Notes: generated from the sequence alone by a model not told the origin. DNA of 34,226 bases from a bacterium (GCA_020854115.1 JADZGC010000019.1:1-34226), one strand, 5' to 3'; numbered from the stretch's first letter, positions 1-7,328 are shown. Made by a program: numbers and translations.

Positions 1-114
1 AGCCGCAAATAAAAAATGTAGGAAATTTTTGGGTTTTGCCCCGCGCGAGCTTGCCGAGCGCGGGCGAGGCGCAGTCAGCATTAGTTTTGTTCAAAATGGG
101 TTCGAGCAGAGTTA

Positions 115-120
115 TATAAT
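115..120 (+). promoter_or_regulatory. -10 box (TATAAT), 6 nt before an ATG
   Basis: A perfect TATAAT is followed by six bases (TCCACC) and an ATG at 127, the same spacing as in front of several real genes in this window. No good -35 is visible; TTCAAA lies 19 bp upstream. What it transcribes is unclear, since the ORF at 127 is not persuasive. A short RNA ending at the terminator near 175 or the one near 372 is possible. Confidence 0.45.
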
Positions 121-151
121 TCCACCATGAACGAACTTTTTCGGAAATCGT

Positions 152-175
152 CGCCCATTCGGGCGGCTTTTTCTT
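152..175 (+). terminator. Rho-independent terminator, + strand
   Basis: Stem CGCCC / GGGCG with loop ATTC (152-165), followed by GC and then a T-rich tract with only one interruption. It would end anything transcribed rightward from the left edge or from the -10 box at 115. Confidence 0.55.
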
Positions 176-336
176 TGGTTTCGCGGAGCAAAACCCAGAT
201 GTTCTTGGGGGGATTTTTTCTTCATTTAAGGAAAAGAGATTTTGTCGCGTGGTGCTGCGCTAAAGCGCAGGTGGTTCGGGGCTTGTACTTTTCAGCAGTT
301 TTCCTCAAAATAGGTTCTAGCCTTGTCGTACAAGTA

Positions 337-372
337 CACCAGCATTAAACGCGCTTAATGCGGTGCTTTTTT
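337..372 (+). terminator. Rho-independent terminator, + strand
   Basis: Stem CACC plus GCATTAA (337-348, with one bulged A at 341) pairs with TTAATGC plus GGTG (355-365) around loop ACGCGC, followed by C and six T. The T-run is on the + strand only, so it ends a rightward transcript and does not serve the minus-strand gene that stops at 374. Confidence 0.7.
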
Positions 373-373
373 A

Positions 374-1573
374 TTACATCTGCCTAATGTCACCATGTAG
401 CGTATAGAATGCATCGAGTGCGGATTCGAGCTTAGACTGGTCGCGGATATCACCATGATAGGCATTAAATAGGGCTTCAAAATGCCGATTTGTACCTGCC
501 AGATATTGCTTATGCAAACTTAGTATTGCCAGTACCGAAACGCTATATGGAACATCGTGCGATACCCGACTCGAGCCACTTGGTGCCGTTAATATGCCAG
601 GAGACCTGGTAGCGAGTTGAGCCAAGTATTCTGTCATACCCTCATTCGCCTGCATGCCCTGCCTATGCATCTGCAAACCACAGCGCGATTCATACTGAGC
701 AGAGGAAGCGTGTACGAGTTCGTGCGCAATTACCCCAAGGGCATCAGCCTCCGTTCGTAGCCCTGGAGACCGTACCGATCCTTCAAATTGCACTTCGATC
801 CGCAAGGAGCCAATACGATAGTCACCCATAGCACCTGTGTCCTGGGACGTAACTAAGCCAGCAAGATGATCAAAGCTCCCAAAGGTCGTTCGATGAATTT
901 GTGCGGCCACCCTCTCGATCATGTCTGTGCGCAATCCAGTACTCACTGCAATTTGCTGGATAAGAGCGAATACATCCCCTTTTGTGCGCTCTAATATCTC
1001 ACCATAATTTTCTCTGAGATACTGCTCACCGATCAAACTTCGACCAGCCAAATAAACAGCCATGACCTTAATCATCTCTGGGCCGGGGTTTTCTGTGATG
1101 TCAGTCAACAACTTGTCTTTACTCTGAAAGTCTCCATGAGCGATATGGTCACGGATATTTCTTCCAGTACGCGCAAGGATCGCTGCATCTAAATCTAGAG
1201 CCCAAGGATATTGAGCGTCGATAAACATGGTGGCATTAACCAGAAAATTATGCCCTATCGGCTGATCCTGATCCCCCTTCACAATACGATCATGCAGCCT
1301 GTGAACTGGATCTTCAAAGATCACGGCATGGTTTTGGAACATAGTATCAATGCTCCCAGCCTGACGAGCATTGAGGAGTATTTCTCGTTGCACTGCTCTC
1401 ATCTGACCAACATCTCTTAAGGGCGTCAGACCTTCGTCGAATTCCCTGGTCAGCCGTGATAAATCGACCACCCTTGTGAGCTCAGATGCCAGAAATGTAG
1501 TATCAGTTTCTACAGGCTCGTGGGCATCCTGTACGCGCATTTCAGCATTATCATTCCTAGGTTCTTTTTGCAT
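374..1573 (-). CDS. Predicted cytoplasmic zinc metallopeptidase (HExxH, gluzincin-like)
   Basis: A protein of 399 aa with no signal peptide or membrane helix. Near residue 284 it carries HELVH in the context IAHELVHASS, the HExxH zinc site in which two His bind metal and Glu is the catalytic base. NEGMTEY follows 23 residues after the second His, the usual form and distance of the third zinc ligand (Glu, about residue 311) in gluzincins. The first 270 residues are mostly helical and match no family I recognise. The substrate is unknown. I chose ATG 1573 over an in-frame ATG at 1597 because a perfect TATAAT lies exactly six bases upstream of 1573, inside the longer frame, which implies a leaderless mRNA. 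It is divergent from the membrane-protein gene at 1660. The metallopeptidase call is firm on the motif; the role is not. Confidence 0.8.
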   Translation of the reverse strand: MQKEPRNDNAEMRVQDAHEPVETDTTFLASELTRVVDLSRLTREFDEGLTPLRDVGQMRAVQREILLNARQAGSIDTMFQNHAVIFEDPVHRLHDRIVKGDQDQPIGHNFLVNATMFIDAQYPWALDLDAAILARTGRNIRDHIAHGDFQSKDKLLTDITENPGPEMIKVMAVYLAGRSLIGEQYLRENYGEILERTKGDVFALIQQIAVSTGLRTDMIERVAAQIHRTTFGSFDHLAGLVTSQDTGAMGDYRIGSLRIEVQFEGSVRSPGLRTEADALGVIAHELVHASSAQYESRCGLQMHRQGMQANEGMTEYLAQLATRSPGILTAPSGSSRVSHDVPYSVSVLAILSLHKQYLAGTNRHFEALFNAYHGDIRDQSKLESALDAFYTLHGDIRQM

Positions 1574-1579
1574 ACAATT

Positions 1580-1585
1580 ATTATA
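1580..1585 (-). promoter_or_regulatory. -10 box of the metallopeptidase gene (leaderless)
   Basis: TATAAT on the minus strand, six bases (AATTGT) before the ATG at 1573. Transcription would start at or next to the A of the start codon. No strong -35 is seen. Confidence 0.7.
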
Positions 1586-1659
1586 CTTTACTGGCATACA
1601 GTATTTGCATTCCTCTCATGCTTCAAGTAGGATGAAAGTGATACTTTATGTAATTCACC

Positions 1660-2304
1660 ATGGCAGCCAAAAAAGCAATTCACCCCTCACTAACTGAAGC
1701 CCTCCAGCAAGGTTGGCGCGCTACGTCACATTATTTTGGCTTCTACGTTACGCTCGTTCTTTTGATCGTGCTCTTCAATCTTATTCCTTCGGTTGTCGAT
1801 GGCATATTCACCGACACGACCTGGTTCTCGCCGGTCATACGTGGCATCTTCATCATACTTATCGCCCTCGTTTCGCTCGGTATGGTTCGCACTACACTGC
1901 AAAGCGTCGACAACAAGGAGCCATCCCTCCCCGAGCTTTTTAAGGCTCATCTGTTCGGACGATATTTGGTCGCATCGCTGCTGTACCTCGTGGTATTTGT
2001 CGGCGGTCTCGTACTCTTCATCGCGCCTGGCATCTACTGGGGTCTACGTTATCAATTCGCAACCTATCTCATCGCTGAAGACCGTTATAGCCTTGCGGAA
2101 GCCTTTGAAGAATCAGCCCGCATGGTAGAAGGTCATGAATGGGATCTCTTCGCTTACTGGCTCGTGATGTTCCTCCTCAATGCTGTTGGGCTACTCTTCT
2201 TTGGCATCGGCGTCGTGATCACACTCCCGATCACGCTCGTTGGCTACAGCTACATCTACAAGCAGCTCCGAGTTGGCCGTACGCATCCAAAAAAGAAGAA
2301 ATAA
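1660..2304 (+). CDS. Polytopic membrane protein, DUF975/YciC-like
   Basis: A 214-aa protein with about five to six hydrophobic segments (roughly residues 26-47, 59-80, 101-128 and 165-202, the last able to span twice), a basic start and a Lys-rich C-terminal tail. The layout, with a short helical N-terminus and paired helices around an A-P-G-I-Y-W turn, resembles integral membrane proteins of the DUF975/YciC type found across Firmicutes and CPR. The molecular function is unknown. A -10-like TGTAAT ends five bases before the ATG, so the mRNA is probably leaderless. A strong hairpin at 2340-2380 follows. It shares its promoter region with the divergent metallopeptidase gene. Confidence 0.75.
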   Translation: MAAKKAIHPSLTEALQQGWRATSHYFGFYVTLVLLIVLFNLIPSVVDGIFTDTTWFSPVIRGIFIILIALVSLGMVRTTLQSVDNKEPSLPELFKAHLFGRYLVASLLYLVVFVGGLVLFIAPGIYWGLRYQFATYLIAEDRYSLAEAFEESARMVEGHEWDLFAYWLVMFLLNAVGLLFFGIGVVITLPITLVGYSYIYKQLRVGRTHPKKKK

Positions 2305-2339
2305 CTTCACGACAATACTTGAGCCCTATTTGCATTTTT

Positions 2340-2380
2340 CATATAAAAGAGCCCGACGCATAGCTGGACTCTTTTATATG
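2340..2380 (+). terminator. 12-bp perfect inverted repeat, probable terminator
   Basis: CATATAAAAGAG (2340-2351) and CTCTTTTATATG (2369-2380) are perfectly complementary around a 17-nt loop that can pair further. It follows the membrane-protein gene and probably ends it, the T-rich 3' arm replacing a free T-run. Its last two bases are the first two bases of the tRNA-derived direct repeat, so the stem abuts the island boundary exactly. Confidence 0.55.
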
Positions 2381-2404
2381 GTGCGGACGAGAAGACTCGA
2401 ACTT
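2379..2404 (-). repeat. att-like direct repeat: copy of the tRNA-Leu(GAG) 3' end
   Basis: These 26 bp are identical to 4039-4064, the encoded CCA, 3' acceptor strand and T-arm of the intact tRNA-Leu(GAG). The match stops abruptly on both sides and no rest of a tRNA is present. This is the layout left when a tyrosine-recombinase element inserts at a tRNA 3' end: the tRNA stays whole at one end and a copy of the core site marks the other. The flanked segment is about 1.66 kb. Confidence 0.75.
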
Positions 2405-2606
2405 ATTTTAACAGATAATGACCGAGGTTGTAGCCCCGCCCAGAAAAGCCTTTGCATATTTTTTGAGATTCCCCCGCCGAGATTTTTTAGAAAAGGAAAA
2501 GGGTGTTTCTGGTCGGGTCGCGTTTCGGCTTTGCCAAAACTGGTGGCAGGTCTGGGGCGGCTTAAGCACCCGCGCTTCGCGCAGATACTTACTGCTTTTC
2601 CCGAGT
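2405..2606. other. Island left end, no gene seen
   Basis: Between the repeat copy and the stop codon of the pseudogene I find only short frames without protein-like composition. Some GC-rich hairpin potential (for example around 2569-2581) and T-rich runs are present. There is no integrase or excisionase fragment. Confidence 0.4.
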
Positions 2607-3745
2607 TCACTTACCAGCAGGATATTCAGTCTCAATCCAATCGGCTACTGTGGTGTAAAGTTTCTTAGTGTTATAGCAAGACTGCCTAAATTGTCTTGCC
2701 GCGTCTTATAATTCAGTGGTCATCGCCTTAGACGCAAACACATAAGATTTTGGTGAGCCTTCTGATATTTCAATACCCGTAGTCGATTGCTCGGCTTTTT
2801 CTAGTCAAGACTTAGTGCTTGTGTCTTTTACTAAGTTTATATCTGTATAGCCAACAAAATAATCCGCCTTGCAACTTCGCATAAAGCTGACCACTTCGTC
2901 TTTGGTTTTTCCTGATTATGTAGCGTTTATAGCCTCACCCTTAAAATACCATTTGCCGTCTTTGTATTGCTCATATGTGCCGTCGTGCCAGAATTGTGGA
3001 CTAGCACAAGATTTTTGCGCTTCTCGCGCAATAGGCACTAATTCGGGTACAAGTCTGTCGGCTATGCTTATTCTGTAAGGTTCGCCGTCTATCTTTACTA
3101 AGACTACGCCCGTTGCAGACGCTTCGGGTGAGGGGAATTGCATACCGTGAAGATTTTCCGATTCAGTTTGTTTTATATAGTAAAAACCTTAGCTTCTTCT
3201 TTTGTGATTTCTGGCTTCGCATTTGTGGCTACAAATTGCCTGTCCTCTTCTTCATTGCGTTGCTCAAACTCTTTGTTTGGTTCGCCTATACGATTTGCGA
3301 CGGCAACACGCATCTGATAAACACTGTAAGCACCATACAGGACAAGTAACGCGGAGATAGCTAACGACAAGATACTAAACACAAGACCTTTGCCACGAGG
3401 TTTGTGTTTTCTCATATAAATCAGCAAGCCGATGAGGTTAATCAACGCTATTATTCCCACAGCAGGAACAAGTGTTATAAACAAAAACATGCCAATGAAC
3501 TCAGTGCCCGATACTCCTGCTTTTGCTTGCTGAACTGCCCAGAACATTACCAGGAGAAAAATAGCGACTCCAAGGGCTTGCAAGATACCTAAAACAATAA
3601 AGAAATAACGCCATTTTGACGGTTTTTGTGTAGATAATTGCTCAATTTGGCTACTAGACATCGGTGTTATCGGCTGAAGAGGCTGTCCGTCTACTGTTCC
3701 TACTGGTTGCTGTGGTACCTCTGATAGTTTTTGATTTTCGTCCAT
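2607..3745 (-). pseudogene. Decayed gene for a membrane-anchored protein with an extracytoplasmic domain
   Basis: The intact 5' part (3745 to 3173, 190 aa) encodes a Gln/Pro-rich tail, about three hydrophobic segments (near residues 47-70, 84-111 and 121-143) and a Glu-rich helix. It ends early where a single missing base in a run of five A/T (3181-3185) shifts the frame. In the shifted frame the protein continues sensibly (motifs IADRLVPELVPIAR, FWHDGTYEQY, KWYFKGEAIN), then meets three in-frame stops: TAA at 2916, TGA at 2805 and TAA at 2706. Protein-like sequence goes on after each (SGKTKDEVVSFMRSCKADYF, then LEKAEQS, then KLYTTVADWIETEYPAGK) to a final TGA at 2607. One frameshift plus three nonsense codons mean real decay, not one sequencing slip. 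It is the only protein-coding content of the tRNA-bounded island. The original function is unknown. Confidence 0.75.
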
Positions 3746-3791
3746 ATTTTCTACTTTCTTATACTTAGTGTATTATATTTACGGCAAACTA

Positions 3792-3890
3792 AAAAGCTCG
3801 CCGCCAGCGATGGCATAAATGCCACCTACAATCGTTTCCGACTGCGACTATCGCGAAATAGGCTCTGACGACGAGCTTTTATTTCGTGAT
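3792..3890. other. Hairpin-rich intergenic stretch, candidate structured RNA
   Basis: Several inverted repeats overlap here. AAAAGCTCG (3792-3800) pairs with CGAGCTTTT (3872-3880). Inside it lies the perfect small hairpin TGGCATAAATGCCA. A competing 12-bp pair matches at 11 of 12 positions: TATCGCGAAATA (about 3849-3860) with TATTTCGTGATA (about 3880-3891). The first and last pairs cannot both form fully, so two alternative folds are possible. The stretch is in the island, upstream of the decayed gene. It could be a small RNA, an attenuator-like leader or remnants of element ends. No protein is encoded. Confidence 0.35.
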
Positions 3891-3994
3891 AGATTTTGTG
3901 ACCATACCTGTCCATAAATGGCGGCTCTAGGTCGTAAGCGGCAAACCACTTACGCTGATTGCACTATTTACACCGCTGTTTTGCCAGATATGGC

Positions 3995-4016
3995 AAAAGC
4001 CGCCCTCGCGGGCGGC
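3995..4016 (-). terminator. Terminator downstream of tRNA-Leu(GAG)
   Basis: On the minus strand GCCGCCC pairs with GGGCGGC around loop GCGA, followed by four T. It lies about 20 nt past the CCA end of the tRNA and is well placed to end its transcript. It lies inside the island, so the present terminator may have arrived with the inserted DNA. Confidence 0.7.
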
Positions 4017-4038
4017 AATTCTGACTTTAGTCCATTTC

Positions 4039-4064
4039 TGGTGCGGACGAGAAGACTCGAACTT
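4039..4064 (-). repeat. att-like direct repeat: 3' end of the intact tRNA-Leu(GAG)
   Basis: Second copy of the 26-bp repeat found at 2379-2404. Here it is the functional 3' end (CCA, acceptor 3' strand, T-arm) of the tRNA. The two copies are in the same orientation and bound the 1.66-kb island. Confidence 0.75.
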
Positions 4065-4127
4065 CCACGACCTATTACGGTCACTAGCCCCTCAAGCTAG
4101 CGTGTCTACCAGTTCCACCACGTCCGC
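4039..4127 (-). tRNA. tRNA-Leu, anticodon GAG
   Basis: An 89-nt class II tRNA on the minus strand. The acceptor stem GCGGACG pairs with CGTCCGC, followed by discriminator A and an encoded CCA. The anticodon stem CTAGC/GCTAG closes loop TTGAGGG, giving anticodon GAG, which reads CUC/CUU leucine codons. The long variable arm and the GTTCGAGTC T-arm are typical of leucine tRNAs. Its 3' 26 bp are duplicated at 2379-2404. The same window has a second tRNA-Leu (CAG). Confidence 0.95.
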
Positions 4128-4313
4128 ACAAAATCACTATTCAATTCCATTTAGGTACATATGCAATACGCTTGAGAGGCTTTTCGCCAGTTTATATGGA
4201 ATGAACCTTAGGAGATCCATTCAAGCGGTTCCTTTTGCGTCCGCACAATATTTTCACCTATTCGAGGAGCAAAACAGCACCCATCATACCAGATATGACG
4301 CTACTTGTCATCC

Positions 4314-4652
4314 CTACCTCGGCACGAGCGAGGCAAGATATATCAAGCTGATACCGAGAGCGATCATTGCAGGCAAAACAAAAATAAGATTGAAATAGTA
4401 GTAAAAGCGCAATGGCTGATTCCAGATTGATCGATGCTTTTTGGGCCGCCGCTTCCAGTCGCGCAGATACGTAGCCCAGATCTGCTTCGACTGCGCAATC
4501 GTCCACACACCCACCACAATCAGTGATGCACCGAGGCCAAGCTGGCCAAGGAGATTACCCATATAGGTTAAGGCTAGAAGCCAGACAAACACTATCAAGA
4601 TACCCAGTTCACTTATCAGGTTACCAGTCCGGAGAGCTTTGGAGAGAGTCAT
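4314..4652 (-). CDS. Small membrane protein downstream of the FAD oxidase
   Basis: A 112-aa protein with three hydrophobic stretches (about residues 13-33, 35-52 and 87-108) and a basic loop (RDWKRRPKKHR) between the second and third, consistent with a small multi-spanning inner membrane protein with a cytosolic basic loop. I do not recognise the family. It starts 13 bp after the stop of the FAD-oxidase gene, on the same strand, with no terminator between, so the two are probably one operon. The Shine-Dalgarno sequence is weak (CAGG about ten bases upstream). A link to membrane attachment or electron transfer for the oxidase is only a guess from the arrangement. Confidence 0.6.
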   Translation of the reverse strand: MTLSKALRTGNLISELGILIVFVWLLALTYMGNLLGQLGLGASLIVVGVWTIAQSKQIWATYLRDWKRRPKKHRSIWNQPLRFYYYFNLIFVLPAMIALGISLIYLASLVPR

Positions 4653-4665
4653 AGTGTGCGCCTGA

Positions 4666-6309
4666 TTAGTTATCGTAATTGTTTGGCAGACTATCAGCCA
4701 GATGCTTCATGGAATACTCTTTGCGCAGTTGCTTCGGGAGGTCCAGCATCTTCACACCGATCTTGACCCCAGGGTTCAGGATATTAAGTGGATCAAAGAG
4801 TTTTTTCACCTCAACAAACACGTCGTAGAGCCGCTCACCATAAAGGCGCTTCAGATACGGTGCTCGCAAGCGACCGTCGTTATGCTCACCGCAGGTACTA
4901 CCACCGAGGTCAATCACCATGCGATAGAAATCATTCATCAGCTCAAAGAGTTTCTTTCGATCAGTTGCCGCTGAAAGGTTCATAAATGGTTGCAGATGGA
5001 AATTCGCATTGCCTGCATGCCCCCAGACTGCGATATCCAGATTGTACTTTTCAAAGAGCGCGTAAACGCGTTCGATGAAAACTGGCATATTCTCAAGTGG
5101 TACAACGCCATCCTCGATCACTGGAAGAGCCTTTTTATTCCCGCGAAACTTCCAGATAATTGCCGCGGCACCACGGCGAATCTTCCAGAGTTTTGTCTGC
5201 TCAGCTGGATCGGTAGCCACACGCATGTCATAAGCTGTGTGTTCAAAGGCCTTGATCGTTTTCTTAGTCCTCGCGACCTGATCGCGCTCCTTGATGTCGT
5301 CAAACTGCACCAGCAAAACAATTCCGGGCATTTGCTCAGGGATTACTCCCTTGATCTGCTGAGGGTCGTGCTCCTTAAGAAACTCTAGCAAATGACGATC
5401 CACGACTTCTAGCGCAGATGGCTGCAGCGACATAATCATCTCGACAGCATGAGCAGCCTTCTCCATTGACTCAAAGTACCCAACTATCAAGTGATTCCTG
5501 GGTGACCACGGGATGTGCCGCAACGTCACTTCTGTCACAATTCCAAGTGTACCCTGACTGCCAACAATCAGCTGGCCGAGATCGAAGCTGCCATCACTTC
5601 CCTTCACATGCCAGAGATCATAACCAGCTGAGTTTTTGGTGACGTTTGGAAACGCGTCGGCAATGTCATCCCAATTTTCTTCGATTAGATAATCAACATT
5701 TCGATAAATATGCCCCTCGAAGTCAGTTTGCTTCTGCTTCTCGGCGAGTTCTTTCGCACTCAGCCTGCGAGTCCGTATCACCTCACCATTCGAAAGGACA
5801 ACGCGCAATGACTCGACATAGTCGCGTGTCATGCCATATTTCACCGTCTTTTCACCAGCTGCATTGTTAGCCACAGCTCCGCCGATTGTTGCAAAATCGA
5901 TACTCGCCGGATACGGAGGCAAAAACCGCCCGTGGCTATGCAGCAAGTGCTGCAAATCTTTATAAATCATCCCTGGCTGCACTGTGACGGTATTTTTGTC
6001 ATAGCTTAAGTAGTGATTCATGTGTGCCGGAAAAGCCATCATAATACCAGTACCAAGCGCCCCACCACCCTGGTCGGTACCTTTTCCACGGGCCGTGATT
6101 GGGTGCATCTCGCCATCGACTGCACGTTCCGCGACCAAACGCACGAGCTCGGCTACATCAGCCTCATTTTGTGGATAAAAAACCGCCTCTGGCATGGCCG
6201 TAAAGACGCTTCCATCCGTAGCAAAAAACTCACGAGTTGCTTTATTTGTACTTATCTCACCGGTAACTGAGTGGCGCAGTTCTTCATAAAATGTTTGTTT
6301 GTTCTTCAT
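4666..6309 (-). CDS. FAD-binding oxidase/dehydrogenase, GlcD / D-lactate dehydrogenase type
   Basis: A protein of 547 aa from the chosen ATG. The N-terminal half is a PCMH-type FAD domain: ITARGKGTDQGGGA near residue 70, then FATIGGAVANNAAGEKTVKYG near 140-160 with the usual loop that contacts FAD pyrophosphate, and GSQGTLGIVTEVTL near 250. The C-terminal half is the FAD-oxidase C domain, with WGHAGNANFHLQPF near 435 and GSTCGEHNDGR near 475, whose His and Glu surround the substrate in glycolate oxidase GlcD and D-lactate dehydrogenases. The likely reaction is oxidation of a 2-hydroxy acid, with the exact substrate open. No CxxC iron-sulfur domain is fused. Three ATGs lie close together; 6309 (MKNKQT) fits best with a TATGCT box just upstream. 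The small membrane protein at 4652 follows. Confidence 0.85.
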   Translation of the reverse strand: MKNKQTFYEELRHSVTGEISTNKATREFFATDGSVFTAMPEAVFYPQNEADVAELVRLVAERAVDGEMHPITARGKGTDQGGGALGTGIMMAFPAHMNHYLSYDKNTVTVQPGMIYKDLQHLLHSHGRFLPPYPASIDFATIGGAVANNAAGEKTVKYGMTRDYVESLRVVLSNGEVIRTRRLSAKELAEKQKQTDFEGHIYRNVDYLIEENWDDIADAFPNVTKNSAGYDLWHVKGSDGSFDLGQLIVGSQGTLGIVTEVTLRHIPWSPRNHLIVGYFESMEKAAHAVEMIMSLQPSALEVVDRHLLEFLKEHDPQQIKGVIPEQMPGIVLLVQFDDIKERDQVARTKKTIKAFEHTAYDMRVATDPAEQTKLWKIRRGAAAIIWKFRGNKKALPVIEDGVVPLENMPVFIERVYALFEKYNLDIAVWGHAGNANFHLQPFMNLSAATDRKKLFELMNDFYRMVIDLGGSTCGEHNDGRLRAPYLKRLYGERLYDVFVEVKKLFDPLNILNPGVKIGVKMLDLPKQLRKEYSMKHLADSLPNNYDN

Positions 6310-6406
6310 AGATAGCATAAGCATAACAGTTTTTGGACTCCCCGACCAGGCAGAAGCCCCTTACTCAAAGCAACGTAAGCTTTTTGCTTTTGTGATCTGC
6401 TTTGCC

Positions 6407-6412
6407 TATGAT
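6407..6412 (+). promoter_or_regulatory. -10 box of the Rpf-like gene (leaderless)
   Basis: TATGAT is followed by six bases (AGAACT) and the ATG at 6419. It lies in the 109-bp gap between the divergent FAD-oxidase and Rpf-like genes and fixes the start of the latter. Confidence 0.65.
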
Positions 6413-6418
6413 AGAACT

Positions 6419-7303
6419 ATGCGAAAACAGGCGCCAAAACTTCAATCTCGTACCGCAAGGAGTCGACTTGCTCAACCAAAAAGATTTAAGCAGCCTGTTC
6501 TCTATACCGTCCTGGCGCTGTGCATCATCGCCGGAGCACTGCTCATTTATGCCTCTTTTGCTGGGTCCATCCCAGTAGTAGGCTCAAATCCAGATTTCTG
6601 GCGACCACGTATCGCTGGTTGTGAGGCAGGATCGGGACCTACCAGCACACCAAACTACAAGGCTAACAATGGCGCAGGTCATTATGGAGCCTACCAATAT
6701 GACGTTCGCACCTGGCGAGGCGCGGTCGGGCCAGAACTAGCAGCCCAGTACCCTCTTCCAAGCGACGCCCCACCCGAAGTCCAAGATCAGGCATTTTATA
6801 ATACTTTCGCACGTCGTGGCAGTCAGCCCTGGAATGCCAGCTATTACTGCTGGGCGACGCCCGAGCTCAAGGGCACATCCCGACTCCCCGTACTTGGCCC
6901 GATTGGCAGCCTTCTGCCAGCTGCAACTCCAACACCTACGCCCGCACCAAATGCCTACAACATCAAAGTGCAAGGCCGAGTCTACATCGATGACAAACTC
7001 ACGCCAAACGTGACGCTCAATACCTGTGTCGATGGGGTTACTACCAAGACAGATGCTGGCGGCATCTTCCGATTTGAGCTTCCTGCCGGCAAGAACTATT
7101 GTGTGCGCGTAATCGACGGACTGCCAACTGGCGCAAAGATAGTAAAAACGAATAATAACCCTGAGCGAGCCAGCGAGGCAACCTACGAGCACCAGCTATC
7201 TGACAAGAATTACTACCGTAATCTCTGGCAATTCTTTACGCCATACTACACCTGGGATCGGGCCAGCGATGAAGGTTTTGACTTTTACTATTCGGTAAAA
7301 TAA
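6419..7303 (+). CDS. Membrane-anchored Rpf-like cell-wall lysozyme
   Basis: A 294-aa protein: Lys/Arg-rich tail (1-25), one membrane helix (about 27-48), then an exported part. Residues 63-145 resemble the resuscitation-promoting-factor / transglycosylase-like domain: RIAGCEAGSG near 64-73 with the catalytic Glu (E69) next to a Cys, GHYGAYQYDVRTWRG near 87-101, and a second Cys in SYYCW (144) that can pair with C68 as in actinobacterial Rpf proteins. A TPTPTP linker follows, then a small beta domain (about 181-236, GRVYIDDKLTPNVTL) resembling carboxypeptidase-regulatory or CNA-B folds. The expected activity is cleavage of the peptidoglycan glycan chain outside the membrane. An upstream in-frame start at 6299 is rejected because TATGAT lies six bases before 6419. 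Confidence 0.75.
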   Translation: MRKQAPKLQSRTARSRLAQPKRFKQPVLYTVLALCIIAGALLIYASFAGSIPVVGSNPDFWRPRIAGCEAGSGPTSTPNYKANNGAGHYGAYQYDVRTWRGAVGPELAAQYPLPSDAPPEVQDQAFYNTFARRGSQPWNASYYCWATPELKGTSRLPVLGPIGSLLPAATPTPTPAPNAYNIKVQGRVYIDDKLTPNVTLNTCVDGVTTKTDAGGIFRFELPAGKNYCVRVIDGLPTGAKIVKTNNNPERASEATYEHQLSDKNYYRNLWQFFTPYYTWDRASDEGFDFYYSVK

Positions 7304-7316
7304 ACACTGACTCTGC

Positions 7317-7322
7317 TAAACT
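7317..7322 (+). promoter_or_regulatory. -10-like box before the IGPS-like pseudogene
   Basis: TAAACT followed by six bases (ATAGCG) and the ATG at 7329, the same leaderless spacing as at 1573, 6419, 12132 and 22966. The box keeps the T-A-x-x-x-T pattern only. Confidence 0.45.
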
Positions 7323-7328
7323 ATAGCG

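Larger units (their letters stand above)
1..373. other. Gene-poor stretch with hairpins, terminators and a diverged duplication
   Basis: I see no convincing gene here. Short open frames exist (one from 127 to 348, and two open from the window edge to about 113 and 127), but their translations look like non-coding sequence and a hairpin plus T-run falls inside the first. Visible structure: a GC-rich hairpin at about 41-62, a TATAAT box at 115-120, a hairpin CTGCGC-TAAA-GCGCAG at about 261-276, and two terminators. A motif of about 33 bp occurs twice with changes (about 76-108 and 292-324; shared core TCAAAAT-GGTTC-AGC). The stretch could be the decayed end of a neighbouring gene, a small RNA locus, or a dispersed intergenic repeat. 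Confidence 0.5.

Noticed and set aside
90-126. Possible tRNA or tmRNA 3' end (GGTTCGAGC followed by CCACCA)
   Set aside because: The T-stem bases do not pair and no matching 5' acceptor strand is present; TATAAT explains part of the sequence.
127-348. A 73-codon ORF starting six bases after TATAAT
   Set aside because: The promoter spacing is right, but a hairpin with T-run (152-175) lies near its start, the translation has no protein-like pattern, and its stop falls inside another terminator.
2408-2635. Minus-strand frames of 75-79 codons at the left end of the island
   Set aside because: Composition is not protein-like and they overlap the repaired reading frame of the pseudogene, which explains the right-hand part.
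2607-3143. Stop-codon reassignment (TAA or TGA read as sense) instead of pseudogene decay
   Set aside because: Both codons end intact genes elsewhere in the window, and a frameshift is also present in the same gene.
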